From: Streptococcus panodentis
GTDB lineage: Bacteria; Bacillota; Bacilli; Lactobacillales; Streptococcaceae
NCBI RefSeq assembly: GCF_017884005.1
Contig: NZ_QFAY01000013.1
Span: 1 to 64,000, forward strand
Direction: 5' to 3'
DNA: 64,000 bases
The notes below the pieces were generated by a model. It had not been told where the DNA came from. It saw only the letters and a program-made list of their open reading frames with translations, and ran no database searches. The translations under genes were made by a program, and so were the position numbers. Below are positions 34,526-42,544 of the stretch, piece by piece. How positions within the stretch are numbered: the stretch's first letter is position 1; each line of letters starts with the position of its first letter.

Positions 34526-34545
34526 GTGTTTTTCTCCTTTGTTTC

Positions 34546-35283
34546 TTATGCTAAAATTGTGATTTTGTCATTGCCAACAAGTTCTTTTGTCAAGTAGCTT
34601 GCGATGTTGCTGATAGCTTCCAGTTGCCACTTGCCTCCATCTGCTTCAAAGAGGGCCAAGTCTGCCAGTTTGTTGATCCGGAAGATAAACTGACTGGCTG
34701 GCTGTTCTACTTCGTTAAAGGTCCGATATGGACGTAGGGTCACTGGGTTCGGTGTCTTCGCTTTAGAAAGACTCGCCACACCATCTCGGACGGTTGCCAT
34801 CTGGCTAACACCATTGTCTTGGACTTCTGCACCTTTTTCGATTTTTAGATGACTAGCAAAATCAAGCACGATACTACGGTCTGCATCGTCAATGAACATA
34901 GATTGTAGCATGATATTAAATTCTTCTTGATCGTGCCAGTTATCAAACGGAATGCGTGGCACAGCAGCTTGTACATAGACAAGCTGATTGCGTCGGCCGT
35001 AGTCGAAATCTACTTGGTCATATACAGATACCTTCTGCGGACTTTCCACTACGACAAGGACACGTTTTGAATTGATGATGTCGTTGTCAGACTTGAGGTA
35101 GTCTACCAGACTGCGCAGCGTGTGCAGATTGAGCACCGGCGCATATTGGCGAGGATTCAGCTCACACAGACTGTGACGGTTGCTGTCGTAGTATTCCTTA
35201 CCTGTTTCGGACTTAATGATTTTACTTTCCTGATCTGCCAATTCAACTGCATAGGATAGTGCGTCTTTGATGTTTTCTGCCAT
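34546..35283 (-). CDS. Unknown phage early protein
   Basis: 245 residues, mixed alpha/beta. Distinct pieces are RQYAPVLNLHTLRSLVDYLKSDND near 45-70, KRVLVVVESPQKVSVYDQ, and EFNIMLQSMFIDDADRSIVLDFASHLKI. It recalls DUF2303-type proteins of phage recombination modules, but the match is not certain. It lies between DUF669 and the so-called replication terminator protein. Confidence 0.65.
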   Translation of the reverse strand: MAENIKDALSYAVELADQESKIIKSETGKEYYDSNRHSLCELNPRQYAPVLNLHTLRSLVDYLKSDNDIINSKRVLVVVESPQKVSVYDQVDFDYGRRNQLVYVQAAVPRIPFDNWHDQEEFNIMLQSMFIDDADRSIVLDFASHLKIEKGAEVQDNGVSQMATVRDGVASLSKAKTPNPVTLRPYRTFNEVEQPASQFIFRINKLADLALFEADGGKWQLEAISNIASYLTKELVGNDKITILA

Positions 35284-35285
35284 GT

Positions 35286-35711
35286 TTAGTTACCTGCTTT
35301 CTTTTGGTTGTAATCAATGATTTTAGAGTTTTCCTGTTGTTCCACTTTTTCGATAAGCTCACCGGTGTCAGTTCGCATGTCGCCGTTGTCGTCAAAGTAC
35401 GTTTGACCCGGTATGCCGCTTTTAAGCTCGTTGGCGTGGATTTTTCCTGCTTCATCACGACCGACAATGACAGTTGTTGCGACGCCTTTTTGCGGCGCCA
35501 AAGTGGACTTGACTTCCATTCCTGTCTTGACGACAGTTCGCTCATCGTCTGTTGACATAGTTAGCGTAATAGTGACTTTACGGGTCGCCTTCGCTTCTGT
35601 GTTGAGGTCTAGGATATTATCTAGGACCTTTTCGAGTTCCTTGTCTACCTTTTCCTGCAAGGCAGTATTTGCGATTTTTGATAAATCGATTTTGATTGTT
35701 TTGTCTGTCAT
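35286..35711 (-). CDS. Phage protein of the family labelled replication terminator protein
   Basis: 141 residues, alpha/beta, no motif for catalysis: TIKIDLSKIANTALQEKVDKELEKVLDNILDLNTEAKATRKVTITLTM, then GQTYFDDNGDMRTDTGELI. Similar proteins accompany Sak4/DUF669 modules. Actual termination activity is not supported by anything visible here. Confidence 0.65.
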   Translation of the reverse strand: MTDKTIKIDLSKIANTALQEKVDKELEKVLDNILDLNTEAKATRKVTITLTMSTDDERTVVKTGMEVKSTLAPQKGVATTVIVGRDEAGKIHANELKSGIPGQTYFDDNGDMRTDTGELIEKVEQQENSKIIDYNQKKAGN

Positions 35712-35756
35712 GTGTACTCCTTGTTATATTTTGCAATTAGTTCCAATTCCCAGAAT

Positions 35757-36899
35757 CTACGACATCGTAAAGGGTAGTTCTGGATCTGTGCGTACTTGAT
35801 TTTTGATAACGTCCAGCGTTTCGCGCCAGTGGGCTACAATCATATCCCAATAATCAGGCGGGAAGTTTTCAATAGGCGTTCCCAGCGGGAAATGTCCCCG
35901 GATATAAGCTACTTGCTTCAGCTCGTCTTCAGTTGCATTTTCCTGCTTCATCAGGTCCGTCAGGCTATTTGGTAAGCTGGCGCTGTATTGCTGCTGTGTG
36001 GGCTGTGTCTGTTGCGCTGGTACCTCTGCTTGTGGTTTATCTGCAACCTGTGACATGTCGATTGGCAGTTCTGTTTGTGCTGGTTCTGGGTCTTTCTGAG
36101 GGGTTTGCTGAGGTGTTGGTGTTGGTTGCGGTGTTGCTCGTGGTTCTGCTTGCGGTGTAGGCTGCACAGTGGCTGGCGGACTTACAAAGATATGAGCGAT
36201 GCCGCTGTAGTTAAATGGCAGTTCATCTGGTAAGCCGTGACGATTCTTTGCGTCCCATGCCGGCCGGTGATTGGTGTACATGACCCGCTCGCCGCCTTGA
36301 GCCTTTTTCTTGCCGTTTTCGGCCGTCATGACTAGGGTCTTGTAGTTGGCAAACAGGACCATATCCGCCCATTCCTTGACTAGCGGCGCTGTCTTAGAGC
36401 CGGTTTTCTGGCCAAGTTTTAGCTCATAACGGTCGTATGACCCTAGTTCGTCTGGCTGTTCAAACTTCTTGATTTGAGCGTGCGCAGTCAATACCACATT
36501 GATCCCCATATCCACCAAATCAGACAAGCTGTTTAAGAAACGTCCGATTTCTTCTTGGACATAAGTGTAGCCCTTTCCCCAGCCGAAATCTTCAATCCCT
36601 TTCTTGCCATGCTGAGCGCAGACATCAGCGACCGCCATAGATTCCGCCCAGTCGATCGTATCAATGACGAGTGTTCCACACTCGGTCGGATTGGCCTTGA
36701 TAAAGGCTACTTCATTGTTTAGCATGGTCCAGCTAGTCGGTTTGTCCAGCCGTGCCACGTCCATGTTGTCCGTTGACCCCTCCGTGTCGATAAAGACCGG
36801 GTTCGGGAATTCTGCTGCAAAGGTAGATTTGCCGATACCCTCAGGGCCATAGATAACTACTTTTTGAGCTCGTGCCCGTTTTCCTCTTGTAATTTGCAT
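35757..36899 (-). CDS. Sak4-like single-strand annealing/RecA-family ATPase
   Basis: 380 residues. Walker A GPEGIGKST (18-26), PNPVFIDTEGSTDNMD, GTLVIDTIDWAE (Walker B near 75-85), and NVVLTAHAQIK. The C-terminal third is a Pro/Gln/Thr-rich linker (about 240-320) followed by a short helical end. Phage recombinases of the Sak4 type have this ATPase core. It follows the Rad50-like gene and precedes DUF669. Confidence 0.8.
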   Translation of the reverse strand: MQITRGKRARAQKVVIYGPEGIGKSTFAAEFPNPVFIDTEGSTDNMDVARLDKPTSWTMLNNEVAFIKANPTECGTLVIDTIDWAESMAVADVCAQHGKKGIEDFGWGKGYTYVQEEIGRFLNSLSDLVDMGINVVLTAHAQIKKFEQPDELGSYDRYELKLGQKTGSKTAPLVKEWADMVLFANYKTLVMTAENGKKKAQGGERVMYTNHRPAWDAKNRHGLPDELPFNYSGIAHIFVSPPATVQPTPQAEPRATPQPTPTPQQTPQKDPEPAQTELPIDMSQVADKPQAEVPAQQTQPTQQQYSASLPNSLTDLMKQENATEDELKQVAYIRGHFPLGTPIENFPPDYWDMIVAHWRETLDVIKNQVRTDPELPFTMS

Positions 36900-36913
36900 T
36901 CTTTTATTCCTTT

Positions 36914-38191
36914 CTAAAATCCTCCTTGCCAGCCTGACGGTTGACTGACTTCTGGCTTCACGCTATAGCCATCTTCTATCAAAATGCTGCACTCCCCGCC
37001 AGTTGATACTCTGGTCGCAATCGCCTGCAGTTTTTCACGTTCCAGCCATTGGCCGAACTCTTGCAAGGTCACTTGGTCCATCTGCTCCAGCTTGTCAATC
37101 AGGACAAAGCCGCATTCCGGCTTGAGCTTGCGGACAATAGCCGTGGCCACTTGCAGTTGTTGGCTGCCTGACATGTTATCCCAGCGTTGACCAAGGTAGA
37201 GCAATTCACCATCATCGACTGACAAACCTTCCAATGGCAAGTCTGCATTTGTCAGCAAGTCTGTTTTCTTGCGACGGATTTCGCTGATAACATTATCCAA
37301 TTCTTTGTACTGCGCACGGTAGCCCTTGGCATCGTCCTCCGCTTTGTCCTTGTCCAGATTAGCCCGGACCTTGCGATTAATCTCGTCAATTTCCGCGATG
37401 TTCTTCTCAATTTCTTCAGTAGATTCATCTTGCAGATCCATGGCATCTGTTTGAGCAATTTCTAGATCTTTGGCAAATTCGGCCTGTTTTGCTCTTGCGT
37501 CATTCAGCAGCTGCTCCAGCCGTTCAACTTCAGCATTGGCGGCGTTGTATTGATTTTGGATGGCTGCAGCGTTTTGACGCTTGCGGGCATTTTCGCCGTT
37601 TCTGGCTAAAATTTCCTGTTGTTGCTGGATTAGCTCGGCAATGCTGACAAGTTCTTTTGGAGCGTCAGGATAGTAAGGCTGTTCTTTGGCAAACTTTTCT
37701 TTCTGGTCAGCAATCACACCGATTGCGTGGCGTTCGTCATATTTTGCCTTTTCTTCCATCTCCAGCTCTGCCAGCTGCGGGCCTACGCCGATAATCTGCA
37801 GGAGCGTAGTCGCCTTATCCTTGCTAGATGATTCCATAAATTTTGGCAGGTCGATAGCCAACTCTTCCACAAAGCTGTCCAGCAGTTTTTGACCGGCCTT
37901 GTTGCCTTCTGGGTCAATGACCTTGAGGGCGCTGTTTTTGCCAGTGCGCTCTACTACAAGGCCGTTTGACATGGTAATTTTTAGTGTCGGCGGGATTGTG
38001 CTGCCTTCGCGTTGCGCTTGGCTGGGTTTGTACTTGTTACCGCCCAGTGCCCAGGCAATTGCATCTAATACACTAGTTTTACCTTGGTTGTTGTTGCCGC
38101 CTACGATAGTCAGACCTGTTGCAGACGGCTCTAGTTTAACCGCTTTAACCCGCTTGACATTTTCGATTTCAAGTTTATTGATTGTTACCAT
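36914..38191 (-). CDS. Rad50/SbcC-like ATPase
   Basis: 425 residues. Walker A GGNNNQGKTS (31-40) after INKLEIENVKRVKAV, a long coiled coil (about 140-310), signature NMSGSQQLQVATAIVRKL and Walker B ECGFVLIDKLEQMD near the C-terminus. A short SMC/AAA_23-type protein for phage recombination or end processing. Its start codon overlaps the stop of the LPXTG gene by one base (TAATG). Confidence 0.88.
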   Translation of the reverse strand: MVTINKLEIENVKRVKAVKLEPSATGLTIVGGNNNQGKTSVLDAIAWALGGNKYKPSQAQREGSTIPPTLKITMSNGLVVERTGKNSALKVIDPEGNKAGQKLLDSFVEELAIDLPKFMESSSKDKATTLLQIIGVGPQLAELEMEEKAKYDERHAIGVIADQKEKFAKEQPYYPDAPKELVSIAELIQQQQEILARNGENARKRQNAAAIQNQYNAANAEVERLEQLLNDARAKQAEFAKDLEIAQTDAMDLQDESTEEIEKNIAEIDEINRKVRANLDKDKAEDDAKGYRAQYKELDNVISEIRRKKTDLLTNADLPLEGLSVDDGELLYLGQRWDNMSGSQQLQVATAIVRKLKPECGFVLIDKLEQMDQVTLQEFGQWLEREKLQAIATRVSTGGECSILIEDGYSVKPEVSQPSGWQGGF

Positions 38192-39552
38192 TATTTTTTC
38201 TTACCTTTCTTCTTGTTTTCGAAAATCACACCTAAGCAAATCAAACCGCTGATACCCAAGATTGACAGAAATGTATTGCTTACTGTACCGGTCTTTGGTA
38301 ATTCGTCCGTATTAGCGGTTTTTTCAGCTGTCACAGCAGTTGTTTTTGCTTCTGGTACAATCTTACCGCCGGAGTGTTCAGGGACGTTTTCAGGCGTTTT
38401 AGGCGTGTCTGGTGTGGTCGGTTTTTCTGGTTCTTCCGGCTTTTCCGGTTCAATTGGAATATCCAACTCTGGAAGATTCAAAATCGGTGGATCGTTTGGA
38501 ACAACCCCGCCTTGCCATTCAGGTTTGTCATGAACCGGCGGGTCTAATGGAACGGCGCCTCCTGTGTACTCAGGGATTTCGTGAACTGGAGCTGGTGGAA
38601 CTTCCCACACAAATGGACGTACGTTACCTTTAGCACTTCCTGTAGCGTTTGCTACTTGGATTTCCCGTTCGAATGAATATTCCTGTCCCATCGCGGTGAA
38701 ACTCAGCACGTTTACTGGGTTCTGCAGCTTATTCTTCAGCCGGGTTTTATATTCCAGACTGAGAATATTCTTCAGGTAAGGCATATACAGCTTGAACCCG
38801 TTTTTGTAGAACTGTACCCCAGCTTCTGACAGAGGGATTTCACGAATACCCACCCAAGGTTCTGCTGATGACAATTCAAACAAGCGCATAGAACCCTCTA
38901 CATACTCATTATTATCGTCCCAAGTGTCGGATACATTGACATCAGTGAGCTCATGCTTCACAAAGTTCACCCGGCCTCCCCATTGCACAAGAGATGGATC
39001 ATCTTTGTCTTGCCAGCCCCACTTGGCGACAATTTCGGTAGGATTGGCACTGCCCTGCTGCTTCACTTCAACGTTTTGCACAATAGTACCGTTAAAGTTA
39101 AGGTCATACTTTTGATTTTCTGTGACCACCTCTTTTTTCCACATTGTCTTCAGCGTCATGTCAAATTGCTTGTTCAACGGGTTGCGCTGGAAGTAGTCGT
39201 TAAAGGTAGTAGTAACAGCCTGTGTCTCATTCGAGGCTACAGCGTTGCCGACTACCTCCCCCTCAGGGCTTGTTACATCAAACTCCTGTGTAGTTGTCCA
39301 TTGCAATTGTTCAGGGAGGTTATAAGTCAGCGTATCCCCGGGGTTGATTTCAACCCCATCTGGAATCTCTGTGTGATAAGTCAGATCCTTATTCACGTAG
39401 GTTTCAGCAGCCTCTTGGCTATATGCAACCTCTGGCTCTGTGACTACAATTTCAGTCCCCTGTTTTTCAACTTCAGCAGCTAATACTGCTTGCGAGATTG
39501 CAACAGTAGACAGCAGCGTAACACCTAACATCATTAATTTTGTTTTAGTCAT
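38191..39552 (-). CDS. LPXTG wall-anchored surface protein inside the phage early operon
   Basis: 453 residues with all parts of a sortase substrate: signal peptide (KLMMLGVTLLSTVAISQAVLA), a beta-rich adhesin-like region (about 45-320, with EIPDGVEINPGDTLTYNLPEQ and DVNVSDTWDDNNEYVEGSM, as in MSCRAMM/SdrG-type folds), two PPVH/PP repeats with GGAVP/GGVVP, a Pro/Glu/Lys wall-spanning stretch (about 370-400), LPKTG (about 423-427), a hydrophobic segment and a KKKGKKK tail. It overlaps mazG by 4 bases and the Rad50-like gene by 1, so it is translationally coupled in an early phage operon. A receptor-masking or exclusion role is possible but not shown. Confidence 0.85.
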   Translation of the reverse strand: MTKTKLMMLGVTLLSTVAISQAVLAAEVEKQGTEIVVTEPEVAYSQEAAETYVNKDLTYHTEIPDGVEINPGDTLTYNLPEQLQWTTTQEFDVTSPEGEVVGNAVASNETQAVTTTFNDYFQRNPLNKQFDMTLKTMWKKEVVTENQKYDLNFNGTIVQNVEVKQQGSANPTEIVAKWGWQDKDDPSLVQWGGRVNFVKHELTDVNVSDTWDDNNEYVEGSMRLFELSSAEPWVGIREIPLSEAGVQFYKNGFKLYMPYLKNILSLEYKTRLKNKLQNPVNVLSFTAMGQEYSFEREIQVANATGSAKGNVRPFVWEVPPAPVHEIPEYTGGAVPLDPPVHDKPEWQGGVVPNDPPILNLPELDIPIEPEKPEEPEKPTTPDTPKTPENVPEHSGGKIVPEAKTTAVTAEKTANTDELPKTGTVSNTFLSILGISGLICLGVIFENKKKGKKK

Positions 39553-40031
39553 TTCTTCAAATCCCCCTCTTTCACGAAAACCCCATCAACCATCTTTCCT
39601 TTTCGGTCTTGGATTTCATTCCAAGCAGCTTCTAGACAGTCTTCAAAGATTGTATTTTTGTCAACTAATCTCAATCCAGCGATAATCATTTCGATTTCGT
39701 TGGCTACAAGGTGCGGGTCATATCCGTTTAAAATCGCTTTTGAAATGAAGCTGATACAGATTGCAACATTGTGCATCATGTCATCGCCATGAATTTGATA
39801 GCGAATATCATTCAGCTCAGTGATCCCTTGCTGCTGCGCTAGGATAATCAGCACAACAACCACATCGCCGATACTATCTTCGATGACTTCCTGATTCCCT
39901 TTGGCAATTCCGGCGGCCAATTCCCCAAATTCCTCATAGAGTTTCAGCAGCTGCTTCTTACTGTCCGCCTTGTCCAGTCCCCGGTCCTTAGACCATTGCT
40001 GAACGTTTTCAATTAGTTCTTGTAGTTTCAT
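39549..40031 (-). CDS. MazG-like nucleotide pyrophosphohydrolase
   Basis: 160 residues with the all-alpha NTP-PPase pattern: LLKLYEEFGELAAGIAK (E33, E34, E37) and EDSIGDVVVVLIILAQQQGI (D56). MazG proteins hydrolyse nucleoside triphosphates or (p)ppGpp; in phages they may counter stress signalling. Its N-terminus overlaps the preceding small gene by 23 bases, and its end overlaps the LPXTG gene start. Confidence 0.8.
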   Translation of the reverse strand: MKLQELIENVQQWSKDRGLDKADSKKQLLKLYEEFGELAAGIAKGNQEVIEDSIGDVVVVLIILAQQQGITELNDIRYQIHGDDMMHNVAICISFISKAILNGYDPHLVANEIEMIIAGLRLVDKNTIFEDCLEAAWNEIQDRKGKMVDGVFVKEGDLKK

Positions 40032-40176
40032 TTTTTCCTCCTTCGTATATCACTTTCAAGCTCCATAGGTACTTGATAAATTTCACTTTGTCATGCTTCT
40101 TGTACCAGGCAAGTTTCTTTTTTTCGTTGACTGACGCATAGTAAAGTATGGCAGTCTCTAATTCCGGGATCGTCAT
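40009..40176 (-). CDS. Small early phage protein, 55 residues
   Basis: Begins MTIPELETAILYYASVNEKK and is Lys/Tyr-rich through WYKKHDKVKFIKYLWSLK. The start overlaps the upstream stop as ATGA (40173-40176) and the end overlaps mazG by 23 bases, where its reading frame contains the mazG ribosome site (GAAGGAGG). Coupling on both sides supports it as real. Function unknown. Confidence 0.6.
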   Translation of the reverse strand: MTIPELETAILYYASVNEKKKLAWYKKHDKVKFIKYLWSLKVIYEGGKNETTRTN

Positions 40177-40424
40177 ACCAACTCCCCTAGCGGCTCATGA
40201 TACCGGCTGATTGTCTTCCGAGCTTCAGCCATCTTGGCAGCTTGCTCCGCTGCATAGTGTTCTTGAGCCATGATGATATAGTGTGCTTCTTCGTCGATTT
40301 CCTGAACTTTCCGACGCTCAGCTAATTCGTTTCTATGCCGCTTGATGTCATCAGACAGATTGGAAACAAAGCCGGCGATGATAAAGACACCTACCAGTGT
40401 TACTGCTCCGAAAAACTCACTCAT
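40173..40424 (-). CDS. Small membrane-anchored early phage protein
   Basis: 83 residues from the ATG at 40424 with GGAAGGTG before it; it overlaps the previous stop (ATGAGTGA). One N-terminal membrane segment (EFFGAVTLVGVFIIAGFVSNL) followed by a long charged helix rich in Glu/Lys/Ala. The role is unknown. Confidence 0.65.
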   Translation of the reverse strand: MSEFFGAVTLVGVFIIAGFVSNLSDDIKRHRNELAERRKVQEIDEEAHYIIMAQEHYAAEQAAKMAEARKTISRYHEPLGELV

Positions 40425-40671
40425 GGCTATCACCTTCCTGCATTACTTTTGCGACCAATTCCCGCAGTTCCTGCTTGTCGATGGCTTGGTCCTGCATGTA
40501 CTTCTGGTTAAATTTGTCAATCATACGCTCATGCCGTTCATTGACAAATTCTAAGCGGCTGACTTGGCTCTCTAAGCCCCAGATGCCGATAGCGGTAGTA
40601 ATAACCAGGATAACCAATGTAGCGCAGGTGTACTGCAGCACTAATACTTTTTCTTTTAAACTTAACCTCAT
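40417..40671 (-). CDS. Small membrane-anchored early phage protein
   Basis: 84 residues. One membrane helix (about 11-32, VLQYTCATLVILVITTAIGIWGL) followed by a charged coiled-coil (RLEFVNERHERMIDKFNQKY...). It overlaps the next gene by 8 bases. Two consecutive early genes of the same anchor-plus-coil plan suggest related or partner proteins. Confidence 0.65.
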   Translation of the reverse strand: MRLSLKEKVLVLQYTCATLVILVITTAIGIWGLESQVSRLEFVNERHERMIDKFNQKYMQDQAIDKQELRELVAKVMQEGDSHE

Positions 40672-40674
40672 TTT

Positions 40675-40902
40675 TTAAACCCCTTTTTTAAAAGTAAATT
40701 TCTTGTTGTGGTCGATGATTTGCGACCCTTTGTTTTCGATTCTGAAAGTCACGTCTTCATATTCTTTGGACAGTTTATCAAGCTCTGCCTGCACAACCTC
40801 TGTTGACTTTTTAGCCAGTGCGTTTTTGTATTGGCTGCCCAGCATAAAGTGCTTTCGCTGCCAGTCCATGATCAGGCGCATATTTTCAGTTTTGTTTGCC
40901 AT
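40675..40902 (-). CDS. Small helical early phage protein
   Basis: 75 residues from the ATG at 40902, chosen because AAAGGAGG stands 5 bases upstream (another ATG is two codons earlier). Charged helix with Lys/Glu, no membrane segment. Function unknown. Confidence 0.6.
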   Translation of the reverse strand: MANKTENMRLIMDWQRKHFMLGSQYKNALAKKSTEVVQAELDKLSKEYEDVTFRIENKGSQIIDHNKKFTFKKGV

Positions 40903-40934
40903 AAGCACCTCCTTTGTGCTATACTTGAGATGGT

Positions 40935-41264
40935 TTAGAAGCCTAACTGCTTCGCCATGGCCTCGTCAGCTTCGATTTTTGCGAGGCTTATTTTTTTGGC
41001 CCGGTAGCGATTAGCCTGTTTCCATTTCCAAAACTTGCGGAAACCTTCGTAGTCTACAAACATCAGTTTATGCGTCGGGTTGAACACATATTGTTCAAAC
41101 TCTGGATTGTCTCGCATTTCCTTGATGAACTGCTTAGCCGTTGGTATGGTCAGACCTTCCCAGCGTTGGCACAGGTGTTTATAGTCCCCTCCGGTCGGTT
41201 GTTCCGTTCCGTCAGCTGGTGTATAGATGACTTCCTTGATTTTGACCTGTGGCACGATTGTCAA
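40935..41264 (-). CDS. DUF771-like phage protein, candidate DNA-binding/excisionase
   Basis: 109 residues. The middle shows CQRWEGLTIPTAKQFIKEMRDNPEF, HKLMFVDYEGFRKFWKWKQANR, a pattern of DUF771 proteins with a winged/AlpA-type helix-turn-helix. They follow the Cro gene in many streptococcal prophages and may serve as excision or early regulators; that role is inferred. It starts 2 bases after the cro-like gene. Confidence 0.65.
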   Translation of the reverse strand: MTIVPQVKIKEVIYTPADGTEQPTGGDYKHLCQRWEGLTIPTAKQFIKEMRDNPEFEQYVFNPTHKLMFVDYEGFRKFWKWKQANRYRAKKISLAKIEADEAMAKQLGF

Positions 41265-41266
41265 AC

Positions 41267-41479
41267 CTACCTTTCTTCGAATTTTACCCAGCTTTCGCTG
41301 ATGTTGAGCTTCTTCTTGATTTCAAGCTTCAGCTCGTCACTGCCGTGTCCGGTCTTCATTAGCTTGGTAATCATTGCCGGACTGACCCCGATGACAAACG
41401 CCAAATCAGACCGCGACCAACCCTTTTCATCAAGTCGCTGCTCAACCAGTTCAAGCCATTTTTTGTGTTGTTGGCTCAT
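41267..41479 (-). CDS. Cro-like repressor
   Basis: 70 residues with an HTH_3 pattern: WSRSDLAFVIGVSPAMITKLMKTGHG. First gene of the early operon, read leftward from the minus-strand promoter at 41692-41720, opposite the CI-like gene. Expected to turn off the lysogenic promoter at 41541-41569. Confidence 0.85.
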   Translation of the reverse strand: MSQQHKKWLELVEQRLDEKGWSRSDLAFVIGVSPAMITKLMKTGHGSDELKLEIKKKLNISESWVKFEER

Positions 41480-41505
41480 ACGCTCTACCCCTTTCAGTTA
41501 ATTTA

Positions 41506-41683
41506 TAAGTTAAAGAATTAGTTAAATTTTATAATAACGCTTGACAACTATTACACTAAGGTGTAAAATTAAAACGTAATTAAAAAACTTGATAAAACGA
41601 TATATCTATCAACTTTCTTGCTCGCCAAAGCTATTGTTTTTTAGATAAGTTTTAACTAGTTTTTTGACTAACTCTTTAACTTA
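41506..41683. repeat. 21-bp inverted repeat pair in the switch region
   Basis: A 21-base element starting TAAGTTAAAGA at 41506-41526 recurs in inverted orientation at 41663-41683 with two mismatches. One copy lies upstream of the plus-strand promoter, the other just downstream of the minus-strand promoter start. Possible second class of regulator sites. Confidence 0.5.
41541..41569 (+). promoter_or_regulatory. Lysogenic promoter with operator TTACACTAAGGTGTAA
   Basis: TTGACA (41541-41546), 17-bp spacer, TAAAAT (41564-41569), firing rightward toward the CI-like repressor. A perfect 16-base dyad TTACAC-TAAG-GTGTAA (41551-41566) overlaps the spacer and -10, so binding would block RNA polymerase. 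The leader to the repressor start is about 200 bases. Confidence 0.75.
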
Positions 41684-41691
41684 CAAAAACT

Positions 41692-41720
41692 ATTTTACAC
41701 TTAAGTATTATTTTTGTCAA
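41692..41720 (-). promoter_or_regulatory. Early (lytic) promoter with operator TTACACTTAAGTATTA
   Basis: Minus-strand TTGACA (41720-41715), 17-bp spacer, TAAAAT (41697-41692), the same boxes and spacing as the plus-strand promoter. An imperfect copy of the operator (41695-41710) overlaps its spacer and -10. It fires leftward to the Cro-like gene, so the two promoters face each other and their transcripts overlap. Confidence 0.72.
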
Positions 41721-41775
41721 CAGAAAATAACACTTTTTTATAAAATATTTTTTGTCATGCCTTAGAAAGGTTGAT

Positions 41776-42132
41776 ATGACAATGTTTTCAACGCTTGAAA
41801 AAATAAAGGAACTTGCTCTAAAACGGGGGATAAATCTTCAAAAAGTTGCTGAAGATTTAGGCTATAGTGTAAATTATCTCTACACTTTGAAAGAAAAAAC
41901 TCCTAAATCTGACCGTCTGCAAGAAATCGCTGACTACTTTCACGTTTCCACCGATTATCTACTAGGTCGAACTAATAACCCGGTAATAGCTGGCGAACCT
42001 GCTTCAGAGCAAGAAATAGACATCGACGATTTGGACGGCCGTATCATGGTATTCGACGGTAAACCTCTATCTGATGATGACAAGCGAGCTATCAAAGGTA
42101 TTATCGAAGGTTACCTTAATAGTAAAAAGTAA
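41776..42132 (+). CDS. CI-like phage repressor (HTH XRE)
   Basis: 118 residues from the ATG at 41776 (AAAGG 6 bases before; an earlier ATG lacks a site). N-terminal HTH_3 domain (about 5-60): LALKRGINLQKVAEDLGYSVNYLYTLKEKTPKSDRLQEIADYFHVSTDYLLG. The short C-terminal part has no peptidase domain, so induction probably works through the downstream ImmA-type protease rather than RecA-driven self-cleavage. It maintains lysogeny. Confidence 0.85.
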   Translation: MTMFSTLEKIKELALKRGINLQKVAEDLGYSVNYLYTLKEKTPKSDRLQEIADYFHVSTDYLLGRTNNPVIAGEPASEQEIDIDDLDGRIMVFDGKPLSDDDKRAIKGIIEGYLNSKK

Positions 42133-42147
42133 AAGAGGTGGGAGATT

Positions 42148-42534
42148 ATGAATGAAAAGGAATTGCTGGAGCACTATCAAGTATCACTTCAAACTTTTGA
42201 CCCTGACCAGTGGTCAAGGAATGGCTTCTACGATGCAGGGACACGGACTATTTTTATTAATAGTGCTTTGTCCCCAGAGAAACGGCATCAGGTTCTTTTA
42301 CACGAACTTGGGCATTTAGGACATACTAGTACGGCCTACAATTATGCTGCCACACGCTGCGAAAACGAGGCTAACCGCTTTATGATTAGGCGGCTTGTGC
42401 AGGAAGAACTAGCCAAGTATGACGACTCTGCAACATTCAACTGGTTTAATTTTGCTAAAAAATATAATTTAAAAACGACCACTGACGAGCTGATGATACA
42501 AGATGAGTATCTGAAATTCGCCGAAGGTCTTTAG
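42148..42534 (+). CDS. ImmA/IrrE-type metallopeptidase
   Basis: 128 residues. The zinc-protease motif is HELGH (52-56) with a downstream glutamate in CENEANRFM. ImmA proteases cleave the cognate repressor after DNA damage in ICEBs1-like elements. It follows the repressor by 15 bases, so the pair likely forms the switch that releases the prophage; the link is from family knowledge. Confidence 0.88.
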   Translation: MNEKELLEHYQVSLQTFDPDQWSRNGFYDAGTRTIFINSALSPEKRHQVLLHELGHLGHTSTAYNYAATRCENEANRFMIRRLVQEELAKYDDSATFNWFNFAKKYNLKTTTDELMIQDEYLKFAEGL

Positions 42535-42544
42535 GAGGTTTATT

